DNA from: Diabrotica undecimpunctata
Taxonomy: Eukaryota > Arthropoda > Insecta > Coleoptera > Chrysomelidae
Direction: 5' to 3'
Assembly: GCF_040954645.1 (NCBI RefSeq)
Contig: NC_092806.1
Location: forward strand, 133,640,476 to 133,704,475
DNA: 64,000 bases
The first letter of the stretch is position 1. Every line of letters begins with the position of its first letter. Below the pieces are notes generated by a model. It worked only from the letters and a program-made list of their open reading frames with translations, did no database searches and was not told the DNA's origin. The position numbers were made by a program, and so were the translations under genes. This document shows positions 44,541-55,125 of the stretch, in pieces.

Positions 44541-46245
44541 AAGGAGAAAAAAAAATCATAAGGCAAGGCATGCATAAAAAGATCAAGGAAATAACATTTA
44601 AAAAATTAAAACAAGCATCCATAGTAAAGGACAAAAAAGGTAAAATAATTACAGATTTAAACGAAAAACTGGCAAGATGGACAGAATACATTGAAGAACT
44701 TTTTGCAGACGAAAGACCAGAAATAGCAGTGGCAGAACCTACAAACGACACAACAGGGCCTGAAATCCTAAAAAGCGAGGTAGAATATGCTATAAGGAAC
44801 ACAAAATGGGGTAAAGCTGCAGGACCAGATGAAATTCCTGTAGAATTGTTGAAACTAATAGACGACGGCGCACTTGAAATAATGGTGAACCTCTTTAACA
44901 CAATTTATAGAACAGGCATCATACCAAAGAAATGGCTCTCCTCTACTTTTGTCATAATCCCGAAGACGAATAACGCCAGAGAGTGTTCAGACCACAGAAC
45001 TATAGCATTTATGGGCCACACACTAAAAGTATTTTTAAAAATAATTCACAAAAGAATATTTAATAAATTAGAAGAGGACATAAGCGCCACACAGTTTGGA
45101 TTCAGAGGTGGACTGGGAACACGGGAAGCTTTGTTTGGTCTGAGTGTGTTAATGCAAAGATGTTTGGATGTAAACCAAGACCTCTACGTAGGTTTCATAG
45201 ATTTTGAGAAGGCCTTCGATAAAGTCAGACACCAAAAGCTGTATGAAATCCTAAGAAGCAAAAACATCGACAGTCGCGACATTAACATCATATCCAGGTT
45301 GTACTGGGAACAAACAGCAAAAATCAAAGTTGATAATGAGTTAACCGAAGAAATTGAGATTAGTCGAGGTGTGCGTCAGGGTTGTGTGCTTTCTCCACTA
45401 TTATTTGCTCCTAGAGCAAAACATTGGTATGAACATTAACGGAGAGTTAATTAACAATATACGATACGCTGATGACACGCTAATAGTAACAGATAACCTA
45501 GCAAATTTACAGTTTTTGATGGAAAACATAAACACCCATACCAATAAGTATGGTCTAAAACTAAACATCAAAAAGACTAAATTCATGATTGTAACAAGGA
45601 ATCTATATACCAATGTGAATTTAACCATAAATAATCAGCCAGTTGAAAGAGTTACGTCCTACAAATATTTAGGGATTTGCTTCACTGATACTAATGACCA
45701 GACAAGAGAAATCAAGAGGCGAATAGAGATAGCGAGACAATCGTTTGTCAAAATGAAAAAGTTCCTATGCAGCCGGGACATAAATATAAACTTAAGAACG
45801 AGGATGTTAAGGTGCTATGTTTTCTCCGTTCTGCTGTACGGCATGGAAGCCTGGACACTAAAATAGATAAACATCAAAAACATTGAGGCATTCGAGATGT
45901 GGTGTTACAGGAGAATGTGGAAAATACCATGGACAGAAAGAGTAACAAATCAGGATGTTCTGCTGAAGATAAGGAAGGAATGCGAAGTCATAAAACCATA
46001 CAAACGAAAAAACTGGAATATCTGGGCCACATAATGAGAGGAGAAAAGTACTCTCTGCTTAGACTTATAATCCAAGGAAAAATCTCGGGAAAGAGAAATG
46101 TGGGACGTAGGAGGATTTCCTGGTTGCGAAATTTAAGGGAGTGGTATGGGTGCAGTTGTTCAGAGCTGCAGCCAACAAAGTAAAGATTGCTGTGATGGTA
46201 GCCAACCTCCGATAGGAGACGGTACTGCAAGAAGAAGAAGGAGAA
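44541..46245 (+). mobile_element. 5'-truncated LINE (family A-like) inserted in a Tc1 element
   Basis: AAGGAGAA at 44541-44548 and 46238-46245 is the target duplication, and both flanks are Tc1 coding sequence. The LINE body runs from the linker before the RT to its last codon, followed by an (AAG)n tail at 46229-46240. The RT is almost complete, with a small deletion/frameshift near 45410 and a stop at 45865. Confidence 0.85.
44570..45866 (+). pseudogene. Reverse transcriptase of the LINE in the Tc1 element
   Basis: Two overlapping frames. The first (44570-45439, 289 codons) has KWGKAAGPDEIPVELLKLI at the RT entrance, QFGFRGGLGTREALFGLSVL, VGFIDFEKAFDKVRHQKL (palm Asp) and SRGVRQGCVLSPLLF. 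The second (45354-45866) resumes with NNIRYADDTLIVTDNLANLQ (YADD intact), YKYLGICFTDTNDQTREI, NLRTRMLRCYVFSVLLYGME and AWTLK. About 12-15 codons between LLF and MNINGE are missing, where the frame shifts. Further C-terminal blocks (YLGHIMRGEKYSLL, GKRNVGRRRISWLRNLREW) continue to about 46180. Confidence 0.85.
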
Positions 46246-46285
46246 TTCAACCAATAATTTGAGCACGTGGAGGAAACATTCATTA

Positions 46286-47075
46286 TTAAAATCAGTTTGT
46301 TTGGATACATGATTTAAGTTTTCATTAATTGAGCGTCATTTTGTTACAACATTTACTTAGGTTTTTTGCATTAATTTTTAAATTGTTATTTACTGAAAGA
46401 GTTCTTTGTTCAAAAGTTAAATTTTCATTAGAAATTACTTAAAACAGTTCGTTTCCTTTGTGTTCACGTTATTATAATAATAAAAATTAAAAAAAAAATT
46501 AAAATTTTAAGTTTTTATTTTAAAAATACAAGTAGTCCGTTTTTCGTGTATTATTCTGTAATACACTGTTGACTTTGGATTAAAAATACTTTCATCTTAA
46601 TAAACCTACACTCCCCTGATCTAATTAATATTTTCCATTGTAATCACGTCACAGCGCCTGTGATGGCGTCACCGATCTCATGATCAATTGATAGCATTGT
46701 AAACCCAATTGACATTTCCTAATTTTTAAATAAAAATATTTATAACTTCTTAAATTTATAAATATTTAAATTTAAATAGGATGTTTAAAACATCTTGGAA
46801 CACCCTGTATTCTTTTGACCGAAAAATTTTCGATTGTGGCATTGTGGGGGAAAAAACTTAGATTAGTTTTCCAAAATATTTGCTCAAAGCACATTTCTTC
46901 AAAAAAAATTTTTAGCATATTCTATTATTATCCTATTATTATTATTATCTTCTAAATATAAATATATTAGAACACAATTACTTTATAGTTTTATTTTAAC
47001 ATACTTGTTTGGTACCAATGAATTATTATTAACGGTTTTGCAGGACTTCATTATTTTATTAATATAGTTTTGTTT
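46286..47075. other. Intronic stretch before the fourth visible exon
   Basis: AT-rich sequence. ACACCCTGTAT at about 46802 resembles a generic transposon terminus, but no partner was located. The polypyrimidine tract and acceptor for the exon lie at 47071-47082. Confidence 0.45.
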
Positions 47076-47082
47076 TTTTTAG

Positions 47083-47283
47083 AGTATAGCTGATGTAGTT
47101 TCTGACAGATCATATTTTACAAGAATTGGACTAAACGTGATCATAAGGCAGACAGAGAGCTTACCTTTAGTACAAATGACGGCGAAGGAATTCATGTTTG
47201 GTTATTCCAGCAGTCTGATGACTTTAGGAAACAACTTTTTGCCCAACTGGATAAACTTTGATAAATTGGGTTTAATTGATAGG
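47083..47283 (+). CDS. CD36/SCARB-family receptor, fourth visible exon
   Basis: Host exon of 67 codons, phase 0 at both ends, between TTTTTTTTAG and GTGAGT. The product includes RIGLNVIIRQTESLPLVQMT, AKEFMFGYSSSLMTLGNNF and LPNWINFDKLGLIDR. In CD36-family proteins this is the helical cap of the ectodomain followed by the near-invariant T..E..FGY segment and a GLID/GL.. motif, so identity is secure. It follows the exon at 4931-5075 directly in the protein with no gap, and it lies in a transposon-free pocket of about 800 bp. Confidence 0.95.
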
Positions 47284-47821
47284 GTGAGTAACATTAAAAA
47301 TATGTAACTAGACTGCTAAATTGTTTAGGAATTTAATAAACAAATAATCATCAGTACGATGACCAGGTAGATTCCTTTAAAAAAAAAACAAATTTTATTG
47401 TTTGATTTTTATATTTGAAATATTTATTATTAACGCATACATTGATCCATTTAATTATGAGCAGACGACAATACCAACAACACACCTTCTCATAGGCGAT
47501 TAACAACTAAAACAAACATTTAAATATCTTGGAGTTAAGCAAGTAGGATAATAACAAGGAAATGAAAATATTCTGATTGGCTCAAGTAGCTTTTGTTAAA
47601 TATGAGAAATATCTTATTCGGTTAGAGAAAAGAGAACTAAATTTTATAATTCATGTGGCTAAAAATAACGTGTGGCCGTAAATTTTATCAGGTGAAAACA
47701 ATGCCATCCATTTTTTTTTGAAACCAAAGAACCAAGCGACGTGACACTTTATTTAAAAAGTTGTCAACAGTGTAAGTAAAAAAATATGAATTGCAAATGG
47801 TTAACGGACTACTCGAAGATG

Positions 47822-50390
47822 ATCTAGCGCAGAGTTTCCCAAACTTATCTAAACCGCGACCCATTTTTGCTAAAAAATTTGTTCGCGACCCCCCAATTTC
47901 CCCCCACTCATTTATTCAATATTATTTGACGGAAATAGCGAGCCTAATTTACAATTATCTGATGGTTTCTCAAATTTAAATTTGATTTAAAATTTAAATC
48001 AAAAACAATTATTTTAATGATTGCGATCTGTCCCACTAGTAATTAGTAGTAGGTACTTCTGCCAGAATAGCATTTACAATAAAAATAAATAATAAGAAGT
48101 CGACTGCATATTGTACACCGCGACATATTAGCTTGTATCTACATCTCAAAACTCTTCCATGATAATCGCGAAAGCGCTCGCTACTAGATGGCACTCTGGA
48201 ACGTTCTCGTAGCCTTGTTTTGGCTTTATATAAGCGGCGATGCTCAGTTCGAATCCAAACAGCCTATGGTGGCGAACGCGGTGTTGAGGAGTAAATATTT
48301 TACGACTTACGTATTCCCGTTTACGTATTTACGTCTAGGATAAATTATAAATTATGGATAAGTTTTTAAAAAGAAGTGCAGAACCATCTACGTCTGAAAG
48401 TAGCAGTAGCAGCAATAAAAAGAAAAACAGATTCTACATTGATGAATATCTTAAATATGGTTTTACCGTTATTTCCAATAAACCACAATGTGTTATTTGT
48501 GGTTTTGTGGACAAGTCTTGTCAAAAGAAAGCATGAAGCAATCAAAGTTACTTCGACATTTAAATAGCAAACATCCAGATAAAAAAGACAAGCCCGTAGA
48601 ATTCTTTGAAAGAAAGCTGAACGTCCTTCACAAACAGCAAGGCAGTTTTCCTTTGGCAACCACTACTAATGAAAAAGCATTATTTGCAAGTTATAAAGTT
48701 GCTTATCGTGTTGCCAAAACTAGTAATCCGCACACAATTGCTGAAAATCTGATTTTTCCAGCAGCTGTTGAAATGGTACATATAATGTGTGGGGAAAGAG
48801 AGGCTGCAAAATTAAATACAATACCTATCAAATAATACTATCCAAAGAAGAATTAGTGATATGGCAGAAGATATTCAAGCGCAAGTTGTGGAAAATCTTA
48901 ATAAATGCACGTACTTCTCTCTTCAAATTGACGAATCCACAGATATATCTAACTGTGCCCAATTCATTACGTTTGTAAGATATGATAAAAATAATGGCAT
49001 TCAAGAAGATATTTTATTTTGTTCCCCATTGGAGACCAATACCACTGGAAAATGTTTACTCGACACTTTTGTGAAACGTACAAGTAAATATGATATTGAC
49101 TGGGGTAAATGTATTGCTATATGCACAGATGGCGCTAAAGCTATGAGAGGACATAAATCTGGTCTTGTCGTCAAATTACAAGAAATAATGCGTAATGCCA
49201 AATGGAGACATTGTTTTTTACATCAAGAAGCTCTTGCGTCCAAAGCTTTACCTCCTGAAATGGACTGTGTTATGAAAACCATCATTAAAGTTGTAAATTC
49301 CATTAAAATAAAACCTTTGCAGACCCGTATTTTTAGAAAAATTTGCGAAGACATGGGTGCTTTATTTGAAAATCTTCTCTATCACACCGAAGTAAGGTGG
49401 TTTTCAAGGGGCAACGTCTTAAAAAGAGTATTTCACTTAAAAGCAGAGCTTTTAATGTATTTGAAAGATGAGAAGTCCCCATATGAAAATCAATTTTCCG
49501 ATCCTATTTGGCTTCTGAAACTAGGTTTCCTTGCTGATATTTTCGTGCAATTAAATATTTTGAACAGTAATTTACAAGGTTGCGACATTAATATAATTAC
49601 AGCCACAGATAACTATAAGGCATTTCTAAAAAAAAAAAACGATTTATGGTCGACCTCACTTGGCAAAAAACAACTCGATTCATTCCAGTGCCTTCAGGAA
49701 ATTATGGAAAATGTCCAGTGCTACAAATTTTGAACAAGTTTTTGCTGACATGCATGTTACTTTGCTCAATATAAAACAACAGCTCTGTGATTATTTCCCC
49801 GAAGAAATTCATAACAGTTACGACAGTTGCAGATGGATACTAAATCCGTTTTTAGCCGATTCCTTTCAGCATGTTGAAATACCAATAAACATGAAAGAAA
49901 AACTTATTGAAATATCAAGTGATGGAATGTTGAAGCTCCAATTTTTTGCCCAGAACTCGGACCAATTTTGGACCGAAAAGATGCAGGAATACCCCCAGTT
50001 GGCGAGTGAAGCTGTAAAATGTTTGGTTCCATTTTTAACATAATATTTGTGTGAGTTAAGTTTCTCGTCTATGACTGCCATTAAAACAAGAGTTAGAAAT
50101 CGTCTTGTACTTGAAAATGATATAATTGTGTGTGTCTCAAATACACAGCCTAGATTTGAAAGATTAGTTTCACAGAAACAGGCGCATAGCTCTCATTAAG
50201 ATTATAATATTTGACTTTGTTTTACTCTTTTATTTTTACGGACTTTAATATTTAGTTTTATATTTCGTCTGATAATTAATTGCTAATTTCGGCGTTGTTA
50301 AAATCAAAATACATGATCTAACAAAGTGGTGCTTTTGTCTTATTTTGGAAATGTTCGGCGACCCCCACTTTGGGAAACACTGATCTAGAG
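47822..50390 (+). mobile_element. Near-complete hAT transposon with 8-bp target duplication
   Basis: The ends CAGAGTTTCCCAAA (from 47830) and the complement CAGTGTTTCCCAAA (ending 50382) form the terminal inverted repeats. Octamers ATCTAGCG (47822-47829) and ATCTAGAG (50383-50390) match at seven of eight positions. The 2553-bp element carries one transposase gene, broken by only a few frameshifts and one stop. It inserted into an older mariner-like gene. Confidence 0.92.
48354..50200 (+). pseudogene. hAT transposase (ZBED5-like), lightly damaged
   Basis: The ATG at 48354 opens MDKFLKRSAEPSTSESSSSS, then a BED-type zinc finger (QCVICG ... LLRHLNSKHP, C2-H-H pattern) across a one-base frameshift near 48525. 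The main frame (48861-49733) holds FSLQIDESTDISNCAQFITF (first catalytic Asp), AICTDGAKAMRGHKSGLV (second Asp), WRHCFLHQEALASKALP (the hAT C/H..H block) and YHTEVRWFSRGNVLKRV (invariant Trp region). A further frame (49660-50043) continues, a stop lies at 50041, and the C-terminal dimerisation block SFSSMTAIKTRVRNRL follows to about 50200. The order and length of 600-plus residues match ZBED5/SCAND3-like hAT transposases. At least three frameshifts and one stop inactivate it. Confidence 0.88.
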
Positions 50391-51043
50391 GAACAAAATT
50401 TTGTGAAATTATGACCACCACTCTTGAAAGAAAATCCAATTATTTGAAGCGTTTTTGATTTAGTGATAAAGCTACATTTTATTTAAATGATAAATTTCAC
50501 CGTGACTGGTCTGATACAAATCCTCGTTTGTTCGTGAACGTCCTTCACAATTTTTAGAAAAGTTAAATATATGGGCAGGTATACGGAGTAATTGCCCCAG
50601 TCTTGTAGCCTCATTTTGTGGGCCTAGTAAACATTGCTGGATATATAAATGGCGAAAAGTACCTCAGTAATAATCACAAATAATTCACAATATTTTTACC
50701 AGATAATAATTGTCTCTTGAATATGGAGCTTCTTCCCATTATCTACACAGGGTCCGAAATTATTTAAACAAAGTCCTCTTCAGATAATGGATTAGACGAC
50801 GTGGAACCACAGAATGGCCACCAAGATTACCAGATATAACCCTATTAGATTTTCTTTGTAAGGTACCTAAAGATCCATGTATTCCAAACGAATCAACAAA
50901 ATCTTGGTGATCTGCATTAGACAGATACACAATAATATAACAACATAACTAGAGAAATGTTAAATAATCTTGAAGAAGAAACAAAAATAGGTTACACTAC
51001 TGTCAAAACGTGAATTGTTAACATTCTGAACACCTAATAAACA

Positions 51044-51251
51044 AAATTAATTAATATTTAAATGGGAATAAGCCACAATTAAAGGTTAAAATACATTTAT
51101 TGACGTTTCAATTTCCACTTCGGAAATCGTTCTCAAAATACAAACTAATGTTTGTATTTTGAGAACGATTTCCGAAGTGGAAATTGAAACGTCAATAAAT
51201 GTATTTTAACCTTTAATTGTGGCTTATTCCCATTTAAATATTAATTAATTT
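51044..51251. repeat. Perfect 102-bp inverted repeat (hairpin, 4-base loop)
   Basis: Every base from 51044 to 51145 pairs with 51150-51251. The loop is TAAT (51146-51149). Each arm contains GGGAATAAGCCACAATTAAA and TTTCCACTTCGGAAATCGTT, the repeat also found singly at 20065 and 28815. The arms have no mismatch. Confidence 0.97.
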
Positions 51252-51419
51252 AAAATGCCACAAGAAAATAGCTTCAGAACAATAATAAACAAAAATTTTG
51301 AGTTTTTATGATTAAAATATATTAAAGTCATAATTGTCAACGTCAACGTGTCCGAGCGATCTTGGTTTATCTCTAACGTAAATGAGTCGACAAAGAGGAT
51401 GTCTTTATCCTCTCACGGT

Positions 51420-53104
51420 ATCTTCTTCTTAAGGTGCCTTCTCCATTACTGAAGGTTGGCTATAACTACAGCAAATTGCTCTCTATCTTGAACTGTTCTT
51501 AGTATCGAATGTGTGTCTGAATGCCTGTCCAGTCTCTTACATTCTTCAACCAGGAGCATTTTCTTCTTCCTGGACCTCTATTTCCTTCCATTATAAGTCG
51601 TAGGAAGTTGTATTTTTCTCCTCTGTAAATATGTCCTAGATAACTCGTTTTTCTGTTTTTTACAATATTTAGGAGTTCTCTCTCAGTACCCATTCTTCTT
51701 AGCACCTCGTTGTTGGTCACGTGCTCTGTCCAAGAGATCTTGAGCATCCTTCGAAAAACCCACATCTCAAAGGCTTCTATACGCCTCATACTTGTAATTC
51801 CGAGAGTACATGTTTCCACTCCGTATAGCAATATGGAACAAATAAACGTTTTTACAAATTGGTATCGGATAGGAGTTTATTAGGAATTTTTTCATTCGTT
51901 GAAATGCGGACCTAGCATATTCTATACGAGCACGTATTTCGACCTCGTGGTCAAGGTCGTTTGTTATCCAGCAACCAAGATACTGGAATCTTTGTACTGG
52001 TTCTATATGTTTGTTATAGATACAAATATTAATGTCGACATTTGGTGCACGTGTAACAGCCATTACTTTTGTTTTGTTTGTGTTTATGTTTAGTCCCAAA
52101 CTATCTCCCTCTCTGGTTATGACATTCAAAAGTCGTTGTAAACCCTCAGCACTGTCCGCAATAATGACGGTGTCGTCTGCGTATCTTAAGTTGTTTACGT
52201 ATTCTCCGTTGATTTTTATTCCTTCTTTAATATTTTCGAGGGCATTTTGAAAGATATTTTCGGAATATATATTAAATAACAGTGGAGAAAGTACACAGCC
52301 CTGACGAACTCCTCTTTTTATTGGCAATTCTGCTGTCAGATGATTGTCTATTATGATCGACGTCATTTGATCCCAATATAGGGGAAACACAATATAAATC
52401 GACGTCATTTGATCCCAATATAGTTTTTTACAGCAATGTACAGGAAATAAAGTGCCGCATAGGAAAGGCAAGAACGGTCTTTAACAAAATGAGCGCCATC
52501 TTCAAAAGTCACAACATATCCCTAGATACAAAAATGAGACATTTGAGATGCTATGTTTTCTCTGTGTTGTTGTACGGGGCGGAGGCATGGACGCTTACAG
52601 ACACCACTATTAAAAAACTTGAAGCATTTGAGATGTGGCTTTATAGAAGAATGCTGAGAATATCATGGACAGCAAGGATCACGAACAAGGAAGTTCTAGA
52701 AAAAATGAAGAAGGAACCAGAGATTGTGTTTACGATCAAACGCATAAAATTGCAATATCTGGGACACGTTATGAGAAATCAGCACCGTTACTCCCTGCTG
52801 CAGTCTATATTGCAAGGTAAAGTCAAAGGTAAGCGAGGACCCGGTAGAAGGAGAATATCATGGCTGCGGAATTTAAGAACATGGTTTAAGAAAACCTCAA
52901 CGGAGCTGTTTCGAGCCGCAGCGAGCAAGGTCATGATTGCCAATATGATTTCCAACATCCGAAACGGATAGGAACCAGAAGAAGAAGAAGAATAGTTTTT
53001 TAATAAGTGCTACAGTGTTATGGTCTATACCATGTTGTGTTAGGGTTTCTATGAGTTCTGTCTGTTTTACTCGATCAAACGCTTTTTCGTAGTCGATAAA
53101 ACAG

Positions 53105-53105
<1 letters not shown>
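51420..53105 (-). mobile_element. LINE (family A-like), split by a younger LINE copy
   Basis: The minus strand reads CFIDYEKAFDRVKQTELIE and HGIDHNTVALIKK (53000-53100). After the inserted copy (52431-52991) it continues with LYWDQMTSIIIDNHLTAELP, KRGVRQGCVLSPLLFNIYSE, NNLRYADDTVIIADSAEGLQ, FQYLGCWITNDLDHEVEIRA and then LYGVETCTLGITSMRRIEAF to the 3' end near 51420 (AAGAAGAAGATA). A 25-bp segment (ATCGACGTCATTTGATCCCA...) is tandemly duplicated near 52347-52420, so LYWDQMTSI appears twice. The 5' side stops at the (TA)n tract. Confidence 0.85.
52420..53002 (+). mobile_element. Young, strongly 5'-truncated LINE nested in an older LINE
   Basis: ATAGTTTTTTA at 52420-52430 and 52992-53002 is the target duplication around a 561-bp insert (52431-52991) ending in (GAA)n. 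It carries the last 160 codons of a LINE RT, 52489-52971: GAEAWTLTDTTIKKLEAFEM, RISWTARITNKEVLEKMKK, YLGHVMRNQHRYSLLQSIL and GPGRRRISWLRNLRTWF. Its protein differs at only two positions (AA instead of VV before SKVMIANMISNIRNG) from the copy at 23477-23959. Confidence 0.93.

Positions 53106-53182
<77 letters not shown>
53106..53182. repeat. (TA)n microsatellite
   Basis: A nearly pure TA dinucleotide tract of about 75 bp. It directly abuts the left LTR of the Gypsy-type element. A short TA tract also lies on the other side (61644-61651), so the element inserted within the repeat. Confidence 0.95.
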
Positions 53183-53186
<4 letters not shown>

Positions 53187-54565
53187 ATGATGTGTTTTTT
53201 GTTTGAATGATGAGCAATGAGTATTTTTAATAATATAATATATAGGGTTTTTATCGCGGTTCTCAAAGAATTAGCTTGTAAGTACTTTTTTAAATTATCT
53301 TTATTATAACTATTATGAAACACACATATATATCTAACCTAGTCAATGTAAATTTAAAATAAACTATCTTTAAACTGATATTCTTATAAAACTAATTAAA
53401 TTCTATAGACAATCTAAAATTTAAACAAACTATCTTCAAAATTGAAATTGTTATGACACTAACTAAATTATATTAACAAAATTTTGTACCTTTCTTTCAC
53501 TGAATGCCTAAATGAACTGTTTTCCACTATATATATTCTAGTCACCACTGAAAGTCTTCGTACTTCGGTTATCCTTGTTTTTGTGAAATTTCTTTTTCCA
53601 ATTATCAGCTTCTACCAATTTAAGATATAGTTTTCTTCACCAGCATGTATACACCACCAACCAAACCAGCAAACAGCATTTATATTTATTCTTCTTTTCA
53701 ATATACCAATATCCAATTATTATAAGTTGATTTATACTAATCTCCAACCATAATATAATTTAATTTCTTCCAATATACCTTTTTTTATCTTCAATAATTA
53801 TTTGTGTATAATTATAAATGTGCATTAAATTATATGCATAATTTTTAATCTTCATTCAACTCACTATATTAAACATTTTGACTATTTGTACTTGATTCAC
53901 TGACTCCAACTAACTTTCATAATAAACTGCTTGACTTCTGACTAAAAACTTCCAAAACTGCTTGACTTTAGACTAAAAACTTAAAAACTTCCATCTTGAA
54001 TCCAAATCACGGGTATTTATATCTTTCGGATATTCCAGAACCATCTCGTAATAGATCATGTTCCAATTTAGTTCTATTTAATACATGTCTGAATTTTCTG
54101 GAACAAACCATTTCGCAAACATGGCCATCTCCGGAGATCCAGAGAATTCCATTCTTTTCTATTAATAATTTTGTTTACATTTAGGCTTTTCAGATCAGAA
54201 TATATAATTAAATTAGTAACTTAACATTCTAATTTAATAAAATACACATTTCAAACAATATATTATTATAACCCACTTATATTCGTAAATATTCTTAAAC
54301 GTCACTTCAGAGTATAAATATCTGTCAAATTTCGAGAGTATTTTTGGTTGCCTAGGCACATGGCTCACTTAAATCTATCTACCACATTATAATTACTAAA
54401 ATACAACTTTTTACACTTAATTATATGCTAATTTATTAAAAATACCCTCACATAAATATATTTTTATTAAATTCTCTAGTATATAACTTATTTAAAACAA
54501 CCAAATATCTAATATTATGTAGTATATAACTTATAAATTATTTTCTATAAACCGTAATCGTATCA
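53183..54565 (-). repeat. LTR (3' LTR in element orientation)
   Basis: In element orientation it begins TGATACGATTACGG and ends CATCATAACA, a TG...CA LTR. It matches 60261-61643 along its full length as far as I can read. The adjacent internal bases on the element strand are TTTTGGGGTAT, a weak polypurine tract. Both copies carry a 62-codon open frame on the + strand that I regard as chance. Confidence 0.95.
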
Positions 54566-55125
54566 ATACCCCAAAATAATATTTAAAATAAATAATTTAC
54601 TTATTATTTTTTTAAATATTAATTTTCTCATACCTTATTAAATTTAATAAATCAATTTTTTTTTTTTATTTAAAATGTGTTAAATACATCCCTGTTCGCT
54701 GTCTATGTCAAAACAGAGAACAACGGAGCACAGTTCGGCTATTCTATGGTCAAACTGTCATGTCAAATGGAGCAATGGATGCGATATCAGAGAATAAAAT
54801 ATAACCTTAATTAAAAATATAATAGATATGGTGTTCTGTTTATTTATAGACAAAATCTAGGAATTATTTCCATTCAAAATAACTTCATCAATATAAATTG
54901 GTAAGTTTTTCCACTTTATTATATTAGAAAGACATTTTTATAGCAATTTTAGTATCTAACCCCAAATTATGATTTTTAGGGTACCAAACAATTTCCATAT
55001 GTACAAAATTCAACAAGTATGATGTCAAATTTATTCACAACAAAGAAATCTACCATCTATCTATGAAATGGATCTATCAGTAAGTTATTAGTGTTATTAT
55101 ATTTGTGTTAAAGGTATAGAAATCA

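Larger units (their letters stand above)
43583..46285 (+). mobile_element. Tc1-type transposon remnant, split by a LINE
   Basis: The left part (43583-44548) is a shifted-frame Tc1 transposase. It includes HTH remnants, DDRFTLLQSLRDCRA, RPATGLQLL, SSGL then IMVWAGIYLEARTEL in the frame at 44010-44234, MRDNAKPHSAR, and MDWPALSPDENPIEYVWD. The right part after 46245 resumes with ARGGNIHY, the Tc1 C-terminus. Between them lies a LINE (44549-46237). Joining the two parts restores the usual order SMPRR...ARGG. The many stops make it older than the LINE. Confidence 0.75.
5076..47082 (+). other. Giant (42-kb) intron of the CD36-family gene
   Basis: The donor GTAAGT at 5076 and the acceptor TTTTTTTTAG ending at 47082 flank exons that join in phase 0. 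The protein made by joining them is colinear with CD36-family proteins with no missing block, so I infer a single intron. It is filled with more than twenty recognisable transposable-element pieces on both strands, listed separately. Confidence 0.8.
47700..51060 (+). mobile_element. Mariner-like transposase remnant, split by a hAT element
   Basis: Flanking the hAT insertion, the left part ends near ELQMVNGLLEDDL (47790-47821). The right part (50391-51060) resumes and shows SDKATFYLNDKFHRDWSDTN, PRLFVNV, then decayed YLN...RWIRRRGTTEWPPR and LPDITLLDFL. These resemble the DEATFHLNG, NP..., GRRGP.EWPPRSPDLTPLDFFLW blocks of mariner-superfamily transposases. It is heavily mutated and older than the hAT element. 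Confidence 0.6.

Noticed and set aside
47461..47560. Possible LINE scrap (TFKYLGVKQ)
   Set aside because: Only one short motif resembles an RT YLG block. This is not enough to separate it from chance in AT-rich sequence.
51395..51418. Short hairpin GAGGAT...ATCCTC near a LINE 3' end
   Set aside because: Six base pairs only, with no T-run or other sign of a terminator or structured RNA.
53996..54184. 62-codon frame, repeated at 61074-61262
   Set aside because: It lies inside both LTRs on the antisense strand. It is duplicated only because the LTRs are identical.
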